Of a stretch of 64,000 bases of DNA, positions 33,660-44,652 are shown one piece after another (the stretch's first letter is position 1; every line of letters starts with the position of its first letter). The stretch lies in assembly GCA_020284085.1 (NCBI GenBank), contig JACEVL010000106.1, positions 666,170-730,169 on the forward strand, written 5' to 3'. Under the pieces are notes generated by a model that saw nothing but the letters and a program-made list of their open reading frames with translations, was not told the DNA's origin and searched no databases. The position numbers were made by a program, and so were the translations under genes. Origin of the DNA: Aporrectodea caliginosa (Eukaryota > Annelida > Clitellata > Crassiclitellata > Lumbricidae).

Positions 33660-34910
33660 AGATTGCTCAAGACTCCCTTTCCAGTTTGTTTCCAACTATA
33701 GTCTGAACTACGTGAGAGCAATAATGGAACATATAAATTTTGTATAAAAACTACTGTAACAGATAGCTCAAAACTCTTTGCCAGGTTCTTATAATGTTGT
33801 CATTCATCATCAAATACATGGAACCTTATTCTACTGTACTTCACTGACTTCCTGTTGAACGGCGCGTCACGAATGGCTTCAGTTCTATTCAATATTATTA
33901 TTGGATCTCACCCTACTTTATGTGAAAACAACAACCAGTGTCAATTTCTCGATGAGTTAAATAAACTGAATCCTGAAACTGCCCGCAGCGGGCAAGATGC
34001 AAAATCGACTGTGTCCTGAAAGTATGCCCGCAGTGGTTTTACTGCAGAATTTCACAGCAATTAACTTAGGCCCACTTAATTAAGCTGAGGATAAACATCT
34101 CTGAAACTAGATATATACGTTTCAGGACGCCTGGTATTAAGGGTCCCTAGATCGTCATAAGTCTTAACCGGAATTGAACAGCTAAAGTTGTCTGCCGCAA
34201 ACTATGTTAACTCCGTTTTAGGCCTCCTTAATCGGTGATAGGTCTACTTGTTAATCAACCAGATAATAAAACATGACTACACATATCGAAACAGGGGGCT
34301 ATTTATCAAGAGAACATTCTTTCATTCGTGCATGTAAAACCTGTTTATGTTGTATTCCTTATGTCTTTGAACGCTGCGCGTATTATTGCAACTCTAAATG
34401 GCTCGCAGATGGCAAATGTGTGAGCAGGACAGTACTCCAGAAAAACTGTTTCTCGTTTAGACACGAAGCTCTTCGAGAAATCACAGTTTCTAGGTCACTG
34501 CCTACATCGGTTCTTACCACCTGTGCGTGAGAACAAGTACTCTAGTTGCAAGATAGAACACCCTTTCGTGTTACCTACAGTTAAATATAAACTGTGTTAA
34601 AGTAGTATTCTGAACTGATTTACTCTTGGAGATGAAGTTATGTAAAAAAGCAGCACGGTAATTGGCAAGGCTTTTGACGATGGATAAACAAGGCAGGTGC
34701 CGAGCAAGAAGAACAACGATGCAGGGTTTGAAAGTGAAAATAAGGTTTAAAAATGATAGCATTCCTTAAAACGGTATGTTGAAATCAAAGGATTATTTTT
34801 AGACCATGAATGACAGCAACGTGTCATGTTCTCTTTAATCAATTGTAGGTCGAAGAGACAATCTTTCATTCCCACCTCTCTGAAATATCTCAATTACAAT
34901 TACAATTTCA
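33660..34910. other. No recognisable gene
   Basis: Short frames only. A Cys-rich 85-residue plus-strand frame at 34273-34530 has no domain I recognise and no convincing splice pair. Confidence 0.45.
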
Positions 34911-35220
34911 GGTAGGGTAGAGTGGGGCAAAACGCCCCCTTTAACAGGTTTTGCTCAATTACAACGCGAGTAACAACATTTTCAGCATGAAATTATTGTA
35001 AGACCTTGTACTGAATGTCCCAAGTAAAGTAAACTTATGTCCGATAAAATGCCCCAAAAGATTACATTAAAAAATAATAAAATACAGAGTGCTTCAAAGG
35101 GGCGTTTTGCCCCTCACCTGGGCAAAACGCCCCCGTGATTTGACCCCTCGCTACCTGAAAAGTCGATTCACATAATCAACTGCAATCACTGCCATGATGC
35201 AACAATAACTATAAGAAGTT

Positions 35221-35508
35221 GTGGGGCGCGGTGGTGTAGAGGTATGTTCGGTGCCTTGCAACCAGAGGGTTGCGGGTTCGAATCCACCTCAATGGGGTAT
35301 ATTTGGTGCCTTGCAACCGGAGGGTTGCGGGTTCGAATCTACCTCAAGCCGCCGCGTAGGGACCCTGGGCAAGTCCTTCACTCGCAATTGCTCATGCGCT
35401 TCGGCGTGAAACTCCGATTCAGTGTCCGCGCTGTAGTCGGGAGCGCTTCTGAGTAGAAATCTTGAAGGGGCGCTATATAAATATCTGAAATGAATGAATG
35501 AATGAAGT
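35221..35508 (+). mobile_element. tRNA-derived SINE with duplicated B box
   Basis: The head has an A box (TGGTGTAGAGG) and a perfect B box (GGTTCGAATCC) near 35274. About 55 bp later the segment GGTGCCTTGCAACC to GGTTCGAATCT is repeated, so there are two B boxes. The body ends GAAGGGGCGCTATATAAA, and the tail is (GAAT)n to about 35508. It is non-coding. Pol III transcription is expected from the boxes. Confidence 0.82.
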
Positions 35509-35971
35509 AAAGATCTCTAGAATTTTTTTAAAGATGTCTTAAAAAATAATTAAATAAACAAAATATGCTTTGATTCAGGTGACTCTGAGGTGAGAGGGGG
35601 CGTTTTGCCCCATGCCAGCATTTTCCATAAGGGGGCGTTTTGCCCCGCTTGGTGCTACCTTGTGAGATTGCCCATATAATAAAAAATTGATATGTTAAAG
35701 CCCCATTTATTGTGCACAGTTATTCGATATAGGGTATACTTTAGACCTATATTTGTATTATTGGCTATGTCTAGCATTTTGGCACCATTAATGATACAGA
35801 ATTGGCGGCTGACTCTTATAAGGAAACACGAAAAAATCAATTTTTCGAAAATAAAAATAAGCAAAGCATCTAAAGATAAATACCTGACGATTATCTCATT
35901 AGGGTACAACTAAGAAACCCCAGAACATTCAAAAATTTCATTACATGGCACAGGGGGGACAGGGCCGGGAG

Positions 35972-36756
35972 GCGTATTAGTAGATCCTACCATGCTACGG
36001 GTCCAATGCTTTTTAGGAGCCAATAGAATGACGAGTTATAAATAGCGTGACCTAGTTTGGTCTCAGCCGATAGTAAGTCTTGACTCTTGACAAACCCCTC
36101 AACTAGAGATAGTGGTCACTTTCAACTGAGCAAATGGGCATATGTATTACCAGTTAAACACCCATACATCACCGAAGGCTTTTTATTGATACCAAAGTTT
36201 TGTTGGTACGCCGAGGATGAGGTCATTAAATTATTAGTTCAAAACCCGCATCAGTTTACTGCCGTTATACGGTGTCTTTTGGCATAGCATATTTTCAAAT
36301 GACGACACTAACCCTAACCCTGACCCTAACCGACTCCCACGTCGCAGTATGATTAAGTCTTCGTACGGAGTTCGAAATCTGGTAATAAAACATTTAGAAT
36401 CGGGGTGCGAAGGTTTATCGCGACCTCAGTGTCGGTTCGGAGGGTTGAGAGTTGGTTAGGGTAAGTTTAGGCGTTGTCAGGGTTGGTTAGGGTCAGGGTT
36501 AGGGTTAGTGTCGTCATTAGAAAACATGGCACCTTCCGCGCAACATGCCAAAGATACCGTAAAACGCCTATAAACTTACGCACGCTGTACAGTGATACCA
36601 AATGTTCGCCCGAAATCGGACGGCATCCTCGGTAGCCATTTTATCTGACAGCAATTTCGGCGAAAGTATAAACTAGGTCACGCTATTTATAACTCGTCAT
36701 TCTATTGGCTCCTAAAAAGCATTGGACCCGTAGCATGGTAGGATCTACTAATACGC
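35972..36756. mobile_element. Mutator-like MITE with 9-bp target duplication
   Basis: Inverted ends of about 90 bp start GCGTATTAGTAGATCCTACC. The 9-bp GGCCGGGAG flanks both sides (35963-35971 and 36757-36765). A 9-bp duplication points to the Mutator superfamily. No transposase is present. The interior contains a second inverted pair made of telomere-like words (36299-36335 and 36487-36522). Confidence 0.88.
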
Positions 36757-36809
36757 GGCCGGGAGGAGGCGTTTTGCCCCGCGGGGGCGTTTTGCCCCAC
36801 TCTACCCTA

Positions 36810-38090
36810 CAAGGGGCATGCAGTTTTAAAGGTGTTTTTAGCGATGACGTTCAGTAGGCCTATAATTAAACGATTGATACAAAAGAAACTTTTATAAATG
36901 TATGGACACTTACCAATCATGGGATTCAGTGATGCATTCCAACATGTCATCATAAAAGCAAGTCCAGCATTTGGAGAATATCTATGCAAGGAGACAAATA
37001 ATTACGGCGCCCCGTTCGGGCCATCTGGTAATAAAATTTTCTGGTCTATTTTTAGCACCAAAAAATAAAAACGGACTTTTCGTTTTTACGACTTTTTGGT
37101 TTTTACGACTTTTTGATGCTAAAAATACCCCAGAAAATTTTGCAGAATTCCATTGTTCTAAAAATAAACAAGTTACATTTCGCGTGGTAAGTAAGGTTTA
37201 TTAGCAGAGTTAAGCAGGTATAAACTAATAACTCACCGTGGCGTAGAAAAAGGTTATTATTTGCTAGATCGCTGTTATTATGCTTGCATTTGGTCAAAGA
37301 TCCGTCAATAACATACATTAGGCCTACATTGTATAGAACGGCTACATACATATTCAAATAGCCAATATGACAAGCAATGATATTTTACAAGTATTAAAGC
37401 CCCCTCCCGTTACATTTATGATAACTTTATTGTACCTAATAATCCTGTGCAATAATTGTTACCTAATGACACAAGTCTAGCTCCTTTCCATCGGGACGTG
37501 ACGTTATTTATGCACGGCCCGTTTGTGAATAGCCTGCTATATTTTATTATTATTTACTAACTTTTCTGCTACTAGTTGATAACTGTAGATAACTTTGTAT
37601 GTACATCGCCGTGCGTTTGCCAGCGTTAACAAAGAACATACATACATACATACTTACTTACTTACTTACTTATCACTAAACGTTAGGCCTACTGAATTCA
37701 AGCAGCTGGGCGTTTGGGGTTGCAATCTCGTCACAATAACCAGTGGCGGCGCGTAGGGGTGCAAGGGGGTGCGGTGAACTGCGGTCGCACCGGGCGGCAC
37801 TTCGAGGGGGCCGCACTTTGGCTACCAGGAATATTTTTTCGGCGAGTCAGTTATTGATTCGTTTGCCGTGAATTTTAGCATTAATTTTGCCGATGTTTGC
37901 CGTGATTTTTCACATTAGGCTATAGGCTACCGAAAATTACTGATGTTAAACGTTGCAAATTTGACCTAAAACGGCCGCCCTCATCACGAATAATACATTG
38001 GCCAAGAACGATGGCATTTCTAGTCATAAGTAAATTAAACTATTACATATTTATTTATTTATCTGAGAATGCGGCCAACAAGGCGGGCTG
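36810..38090. other. No recognisable gene; SINE tail at 37540-37672
   Basis: GTACATCGCCGTGCGTTTGC at about 37605 followed by (CATA)n and (CTTA)n matches the 3' end of the SINE at 39739. CAGTGGCGGCGCGTAGG at 37741 resembles a hAT end, without a visible partner. Confidence 0.5.
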
Positions 38091-38099
38091 CAGTGCGCA

Positions 38100-38987
38100 G
38101 GAACCTATTCAGGGACCCGGCCGGCAGGCGGGAAGTTCATCACATATGGCGCTACAATAGTCGAGCCGTGAGACTACAAAAGCATGGACAAGCGTCGACG
38201 CTGCGCTAGGAGACAGAGAGCGGGAGATCACCTTGAGCTAATAGTAACAGCTGCGGCAGAGAAGATTTATGTGACGCGTAAATATGAGTTCCTGGTCTAG
38301 GGTGACTCCCAATTCACAAACCGAGGTTGAGAAGGTGAAATCGGGGTATTTCCAGGCAAATGAGGCTAGGTCTGTTTTAGAAAGCTGTTGGGGCGTGCCA
38401 AGCCAAATAAGCTGAGTCTTAGTCGGGTTCAGCCGCAAGCGGTTTGAGGACATCCAGGACTGCATGCAGGCCATTGCAGGGTCTCCATAGCCCGGTTCAT
38501 TGTTCCAATTTCCGCATCGGCCTGGGTCGCCAGACAGTGAATAATTATAGGCTTGCAGGTCGTCTGCGTAGGACTGGCCCAGGACAGCCGCAGCCGCCAG
38601 AAGGGACCCCAGATCAGCAGTGTAAATTATGTAAAGGAGAGGGCCAAGGACAGAGCCCTGGGGCAACCCAACTGGAGCAGGGACCCAAAGGGACCTCGTG
38701 GACCCATGGGCCACCATGAAGGACCGGTCTCGCAAATACATGTAGGAAGTAAGCCAATCAAGGATGTTGCCAGAAAGACCAAAGGAAATCGATAAGCGCT
38801 GCAAGAGAATGTCGTGATCGACAGTATCAAATGCAGCGCTTACGTCAAACAGCGCAAGGAGGGTGACCTGGGATCTGTCAATGGCCCCATAAATGTCAGA
38901 GAGGAGTCGGATGATGGCAAAGGATCGAGTTTGAGCAATCGTGGTCCTAGCTCGTTGGCTCAGCATTATCCAGTTGGTCCATCCCAT
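38100..38987 (-). pseudogene. LINE reverse transcriptase (L2/CR1 type), core intact with one stop
   Basis: The minus strand encodes LLALFDVSAAFDTVDHDILL (block A), GLPQGSVLGPLLYIIYTADL (block B) and SYADDLQAY (intact catalytic YADD), then SNRLRLNPTKTQLIWLG. The frame stops at 38238 with TAG where Gln is expected, after RSCYY. It continues in the same frame into VISRSLSPSAASTLVHAFVV and SRLDYCSAIC. The 5' part is missing, and the sequence abuts a (TTAC)n-tail repeat at 38990. Otherwise it is one of the better-kept LINEs in the window. Confidence 0.88.
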
Positions 38988-38989
38988 AA

Positions 38990-39090
38990 AAGTAAGTAAG
39001 TATATTCTTTATGAACCAATTGCTAATCGCACTTTGGTGTATATAGACATCTTATGAACACAGTTAAAAAGTATATAGCATCCTGACAAT
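38990..39090 (-). mobile_element. 3' end of a minus-strand retroelement with (TTAC)n tail
   Basis: AAGTAAGTAAGTATATTCTT followed by AACCAATTGCTAATCGCACT closely matches 51190-51260, where the tail is longer. The two are copies of one retroelement 3' end. Confidence 0.6.
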
Positions 39091-39738
39091 AAACGTTTTT
39101 CGCAAAATATGATGTATAAACATATCAAGATACAAGAGCAAAATTACAGCCAAATCTGAGATACGTCGGTTACAGGCTCTGGGTGATTTCACATGTACTG
39201 ACCCTTTATTTAGATATCTTAATGTTATAAGGTAATGTGTGAAAACCAAATTTCACAACACTGGCTTCATTATTACTGTCCAGAAAAATTAAACATTGCA
39301 GAAACCACCCATTCCTTATTTTTCCCACATTATTCTACTCATATATTGTATACAAACTTTTTACATAAATTTAAAATGCTATCCTGTGTCTTAGCCCCTG
39401 AAGATACCCTACTTCAATTCCCAGGACTTAAGGCGCCCAAGCTAGGGTCTTAGAACTGGGATCCATTGTCGATTTACTCTTTTTATCGCAATCAATTAAT
39501 GAAGAGTCCGATATGGATGAAATTGTTATGATTTATTTGCAGGGTGGATAAAAATCACGATTTTTAAATAATAATAAAAAAATCGGTTTCTTTTTATTTA
39601 AATCGGATTTTTTAAAATTTAAATCGGATTTTTTTCATTTAAATCGGATTTTTTCTGCTAGTTCTGAGTTTGTATTTACTGCTTAGTTTTGCAGCTATAC
39701 CATTCAAATTAACAACTTTTAATGGTTATATCATATAC

Positions 39739-39965
39739 TGGGGGCCCGTGGCGCTTTGGATAACATCTGGCACAGAGACCGAGAGGTACCGAGTTCGAGC
39801 CCCCGTTGGGCGGATATGCTTTGTAGGCTGCTATTAGCGCCGTTGTATTGCAAGCTGTCTGTTCTGTTAGTAGTTAAGATTTCAATTGCATAACATGTAA
39901 ATGTACAGCGCAGTGCGTTTGTCAGGCGCTTATTAAAGAAAAGATATTATTACTATTATTATTAT
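39739..39965 (+). mobile_element. tRNA-derived SINE
   Basis: The head GGGGCCCGTGGCGCTTTGGA and a B-box-like GAGTTCGAGCC are followed by a body ending CAGCGCAGTGCGTTTGTCAG and a (TTA)n tail at 39945-39970. A truncated relative lies at 37540-37672. Confidence 0.65.
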
Positions 39966-40189
39966 TACTATTATTATTAATAAGTAATAGTCATGAGCAG
40001 TCAGTTAAATCCAATGAAGCAGTCACTGTTCTGATAAACTGTGAAATCATATTGCGTTGTAAGTTACTGTGTCACGCCTTGTAAACTAGAACACTACTAA
40101 TTAGGTCACTGATAATTAATTAATGCTAGTCATCAGTTGTCAGTCAGTTGTAAAATATTTCAGTCACAATGCAGTTGTTCATCTTCTCC

Positions 40190-40800
<611 letters not shown>

Positions 40801-41454
40801 GCAGAGGGGTATAGCAGACTTTATGTACACTGTACACTGTGCAGCCAGCTGAATTAGCCTGTTTTGCATGCTGAATGCACTAGCTGTAGCTAAACTGATA
40901 GGAGACAAACCTGCAGAGTTGTGTGACACAACAGTATTAGATTTAATTTATTTCACTGTTTGATTTGTATTGTGATTTTTACTACTGATTTAAATCACGA
41001 TGTGATTTTTATTACTGACTTAAATCACAATTTAAATCAATGATTTTAATCAACTGATTTAAATCGTATCCACCATGTTTACTTTGTCTCGATGAGAGCT
41101 ATACCCATGGTTAAATGTATACATGAAATTCATGGTCATGTCATGATCATAAAAAACAAAATCTCACGAAAAGCAAAAAAAAATCAGATCTTGGCATAAT
41201 AATTGTTAAAATTGGTTAATTCTTTCTTCTGTTTCTCGCCTTGATAAGAGATACCTGTGATAAGAAACACGGCTACTAAATCTAACTAATTATCTAAGTT
41301 CATCAAAGGTTATTTTAAGGACGAGAAGGTCAAGTTCACACAAAACTAAAGAATTTTTTATTTAGCAAATTATTGTTCTGTTTTAGCTATTCTTTTACCT
41401 GTTTGCTTGGGCCGATAAGAGTTTTATTCCAAAAGTCATAAAACTGAAACACTG

Positions 41455-41590
41455 ACACAATCCAAGGTCATTTCAAGGTCAAAATCAAGTAAACATGGCC
41501 GTAACTCAGCCAGATGTTGTGTAACTTGGATGGCTCCGAGTTACTGTCATTTTATCTTGATTTTGACCTTGAAATGACCTTGGATTGTGT
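41455..41590. repeat. Compact hairpin, 34-bp arms
   Basis: ACACAATCCAAGGTCATTTC onward (41455-41488) and its perfect inverse (41557-41590) enclose 68 bp. It abuts the integrase-like relic. Confidence 0.92.
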
Positions 41591-41591
41591 T

Positions 41592-42365
41592 ACCCTTCAG
41601 ACATTGAAATTCGCTGGGTGGCAGTGCTCTTTCCATAGAGAAAACTGCTCTCTCCACTCCAACTATCCGTACCATCACGCCGCGTGAACTGCTGCAACAA
41701 TGCAACACGACAGTTCTCAGTTCCCATATCTGCCCTGATGCGCATGAGGCAACCACCTAGTCGTCTCACAGATTGCATGAAATATCCCGCAATCAGTTTA
41801 AAATCGCTGCTTGTGTGGTATGCTTCCAACCATACGATATTTCTAGAAAATTCATCTATGCATCCATTAATACATATGCCATATGGCTTCAGTTTGTCAT
41901 ATACATGTAGGAGTCCAAATGCCAAACAAAATTAGCACCTTTAGAGAAATAACATCTTCTAACAATGGGCCCCTTACGGCACAATTCAATTCCTCGGGGA
42001 TCTAGAACTCCTAGAAGATGGCGGATAGTTTCCCTACCTACAACAAGTCCTGCGTTCACACATCTTTGGTGCATCATCCTATAGCCAAGCTATTGAGCAG
42101 AAGTTCTCAACTCGTTCATTAAGAAAATTGTCACTTCTGTTATATCAGTATGATTTTTACGGTGAAACAAGCATAGTCTACTCAGATGACGCTTGAGTTG
42201 CCTTGCACTTATTATAATGCCATGTTTCACTCTTAAGGACACCCGCATCTCATGCTGAGTGTAGCCCAGACGATGGTACTTCTGTAACAAGTTATCAGTC
42301 TTCGGCTGATGCTGGTAGAAATTCATGGCAAGATGTACTAACACCTGCATGTACATGATACACAA
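41592..42365 (-). pseudogene. Integrase-type (rve/DDE) transposase-like relic
   Basis: Minus-strand pieces in order: YHRLGYTQHEMRVSLRVKHG and SARQLKRHLSRL (helix-turn-helix-like, 42200-42330), GLVVGRETIRHLLGVLDPRG (42000-42050), NFVWHLDSY (41905-41930). After a shift of about 8 nt come DKLKPYGICINGCIDEFSR and RRLGGCLMRIRADMGTEN. The Asp of WHLD and the Asp of RADMGTEN match the first two catalytic acids of an integrase-fold enzyme. The frame is lost right after ATQRI, before the expected catalytic Glu. I know this architecture from multicopy integrase-core proteins of invertebrates and fish. It is not a retroviral pol because no RT or RNase H adjoins it. Confidence 0.72.
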
Positions 42366-42499
42366 TAATAGTTACTTTACACAGCAACCTGCTAAACAAT
42401 TCAGAGAACTTAAGAAAATTAGTTAAGAACGTTGGGTTTGGCCAATGTCTACAGGCAGAATGAAGAAATATATGGTAAACGTGTAGCTTATAAGCGTCG

Positions 42500-42775
42500 T
42501 AAACTATCCGTCATTGCATGGGTTTGAGCGTTGGTCGAATACAAGTTGGATTGACGAAAAGAATTCTTGTTTAAATAGAAGCTGGATTGATGAAAAATAA
42601 TTCTTAATTAAATAAAAGTTATATTGATGAAAACTAATTCCTGATTAAATAGAAGCTGGATTGATGAAAGGAATTCTTGCCTAATGGAAGCTTGATCGAT
42701 TAAAATGAGTCTCGCCAAAGTAGAAGTTGGATTGATGAAATATAGTAATGCTACAATGGGCAAAAAATTTACGAC
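42500..42775. repeat. Direct repeats of about 50 bp within short inverted flanks
   Basis: Four to five units share AGAAGCTGGATTGATGAAA. They are the same unit as inside 33209-33650. AGCGTCGTAAACT at 42494 and TTTACGACGCTAAACTG at 42768 form inverted flanks. Confidence 0.65.
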
Positions 42776-43339
42776 GCTAAACTGTTTACCAAATATAGCC
42801 TACACTGCGAACTGGAAATATTTCCTCGATATGGACCTTTTCGGGTCTGTCTAGCGACCGGGCTGATGCCCATGCACTTATCAAAATATCAAATTGTACG
42901 ACCTTACGACCTAATTAAACGTTTTGAAAACAGTTACATTAGATAGAAGTTCTTTGCAGGTGCAGATGCAGGTGAATGCGAGTGCGTTATTACTTAATGC
43001 GTTCCATAAATTCGTTGTCACGATGCATTGAAAGACGTTAATTGAAAGCGCCGATTCCACGGGTTATTAAGTTAGGTTAGCGTTTGTAACTATACTGTTC
43101 TAAAGACTATGCTGTAGTAAATTATATTACACAGTCACTTTTCATACTATTATTAATATTTACCACACAGCCTAATGCGTATTTATTTCTAAAAGATACA
43201 CTATTTTAGTATAACGCACTACACGTCTGAAGGACTTTCAGCTGATAAACACGAAAGAATCGTAATCGTAATCGCAAATCTCCAAACTTCTAAAGCGCCA
43301 CTCGAAGCCAAGCGCAGGGCACCAGCTTATTCACGAGCG
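42776..43339. other. No recognisable gene
   Basis: AT-rich, short frames only. Confidence 0.5.
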
Positions 43340-43830
43340 CTGCGTCTAATCAGAGGGGTTGTCCAAAGAGTAGTCCGTGGGAGGTCCGAGTCCGGTTTCC
43401 AGGGGATCGGAGAGGGCACAGCAGATGTTAAGGCGGGTGTCTTTTAGGTCGAGGATTGGAAGGTACAGGATCAGATGAGTCAGGATAAGAGTTCTTGAAA
43501 AAGCAGAGACTTTAGTTTCTGGTAAGTGGAAAGCCTTGGGGGTGATGGATAGAGGAGCCTGAGGCAGATGATGGTGGATGATTGGCGATGATGGTGGAGG
43601 AACCGAAAAAGTGCGGAATTCAGGAGGTAGATCGTTCCAGAGACGCGGCGCAGTGTTGGATATTGCTCGGTTTTTGATAGAATATTGTGAAGACATTGAG
43701 TTGGCCAGTAGTCATTGGTCATTTTCAATGAAATTTCAGCGACGCTACGCGTATTATACAGAACAAATGGTGGGACCTGCGCTGAAGTCACCTGTTATCA
43801 CGTTGAGCGGCTACCCCAGTATAATTTAGC
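43340..43830 (-). pseudogene. LINE ORF2 C-terminus
   Basis: KNRAISNTAPRLWNDLPPEF on the minus strand is the usual C-terminal LINE block (W-N-LP). Pro/Ser-rich sequence and FSRTLILTHLI follow in shifted frames. A diverged copy of the 3' part occurs at 49255-49465 (GGGCACCAACTTATTCACGA). Confidence 0.7.
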
Positions 43831-44305
43831 GCGACCGACCGTAACAACAGCAGCTGACGCGCCGTTCCTTTGCCGATTTTCTAACAGGCGAGTGATCACC
43901 GCTTGCTCGCCATTGTTCACCGATAGCAGCGGTCGGCTGCGCGTTATGGCACCGCAGTTTCAGAACAGCAGCAGTTTCCGAGAATGGCTTCCATGAGTCT
44001 ATAGCGAATACCATGTTGTTCAACCTTCGCTGTCTTCTGTTCGTTTCAGCCAATAGCAGCCGCCTGAGTTAGCCTGCGTTCATTTGAGTCTATTCAGGCA
44101 TAGCAATGTATTTATCTATCTATTTACATCTACTTATCTATTCATCTATCTATCTGATCTGACCCAGCCCATTCAGCCCATTTGAGGCCTACTCCATTCC
44201 AGCTTCCATCTATTCATCTATCTGCCCATTCATCTATTCATTCATTCATTCATCCATCTATAGTCCGCCTCCAGCCTGTTCGGTTCAGCCTGCTCATCGT
44301 CCCGG

Positions 44306-44652
44306 CAGAGAAGAGAAAAACACGCTTAATCTTTTATGTATACTCACTTTATGCATTATGCATACGCAAGTCATGCATATATATATACTGGCTGGTCATT
44401 TGAGCGATATTCCTCTGTATATGTTCATATATAATGTATCAGGCGTATGGATAGATAGTAACTAGCGATTTGTTATGTGACCATTACCATATATAATTTC
44501 ATATATAGGTTATCTGTATAATTTATATAATCAACCACAGCCTCTTATTGCCGTCAACAGAAAGCAAAGCATACAATCATCTAAAAATCATATTAAGCAT
44601 GATGCAGGAACAATGTTCCTGACTCCTTACATCATTGCGTACTCGCAGGCTG
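44306..44652. repeat. Left arm of a widely spaced inverted repeat
   Basis: AGAGAAAAACACGCTTAATC to TACTCGCAGGCTG recurs inverted at 52034-52437 with small indels. Both arms have a CATC/CATT-type microsatellite on the outer side (left 44205-44260). Confidence 0.82.

Larger units (their letters stand above)
34915..36807. mobile_element. TA-flanked element with GGGTAGAGTGGGGCAAAACG ends
   Basis: The first 24 bases (GGGTAGAGTGGGGCAAAACG onward) and the last 24 are inverses, with TA at 34913-34914 and 36808-36809. GGGGGCGTTTTGCCCC words recur internally near 35600 and 35635. No transposase is left. A SINE (35221-35508) and a Mutator-like MITE (35972-36756) are nested inside. By end sequence and TA target it groups with the pogo-like elements at 57-61 kb. 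Confidence 0.82.

Noticed and set aside
36300..36525. True interstitial telomere
   Set aside because: The TTAGGG words are few, degenerate and arranged as inverted arms inside a MITE.
37741..37760. hAT end (CAGTGGCGGCGCGTAGG)
   Set aside because: No partner end or flanking duplication seen; kept only as a remark.
41592..42365. Retroviral or LTR-retrotransposon integrase
   Set aside because: No RT, RNase H, gag or LTR sequence adjoins it, and the N-terminal blocks fit the stand-alone integrase-core family.
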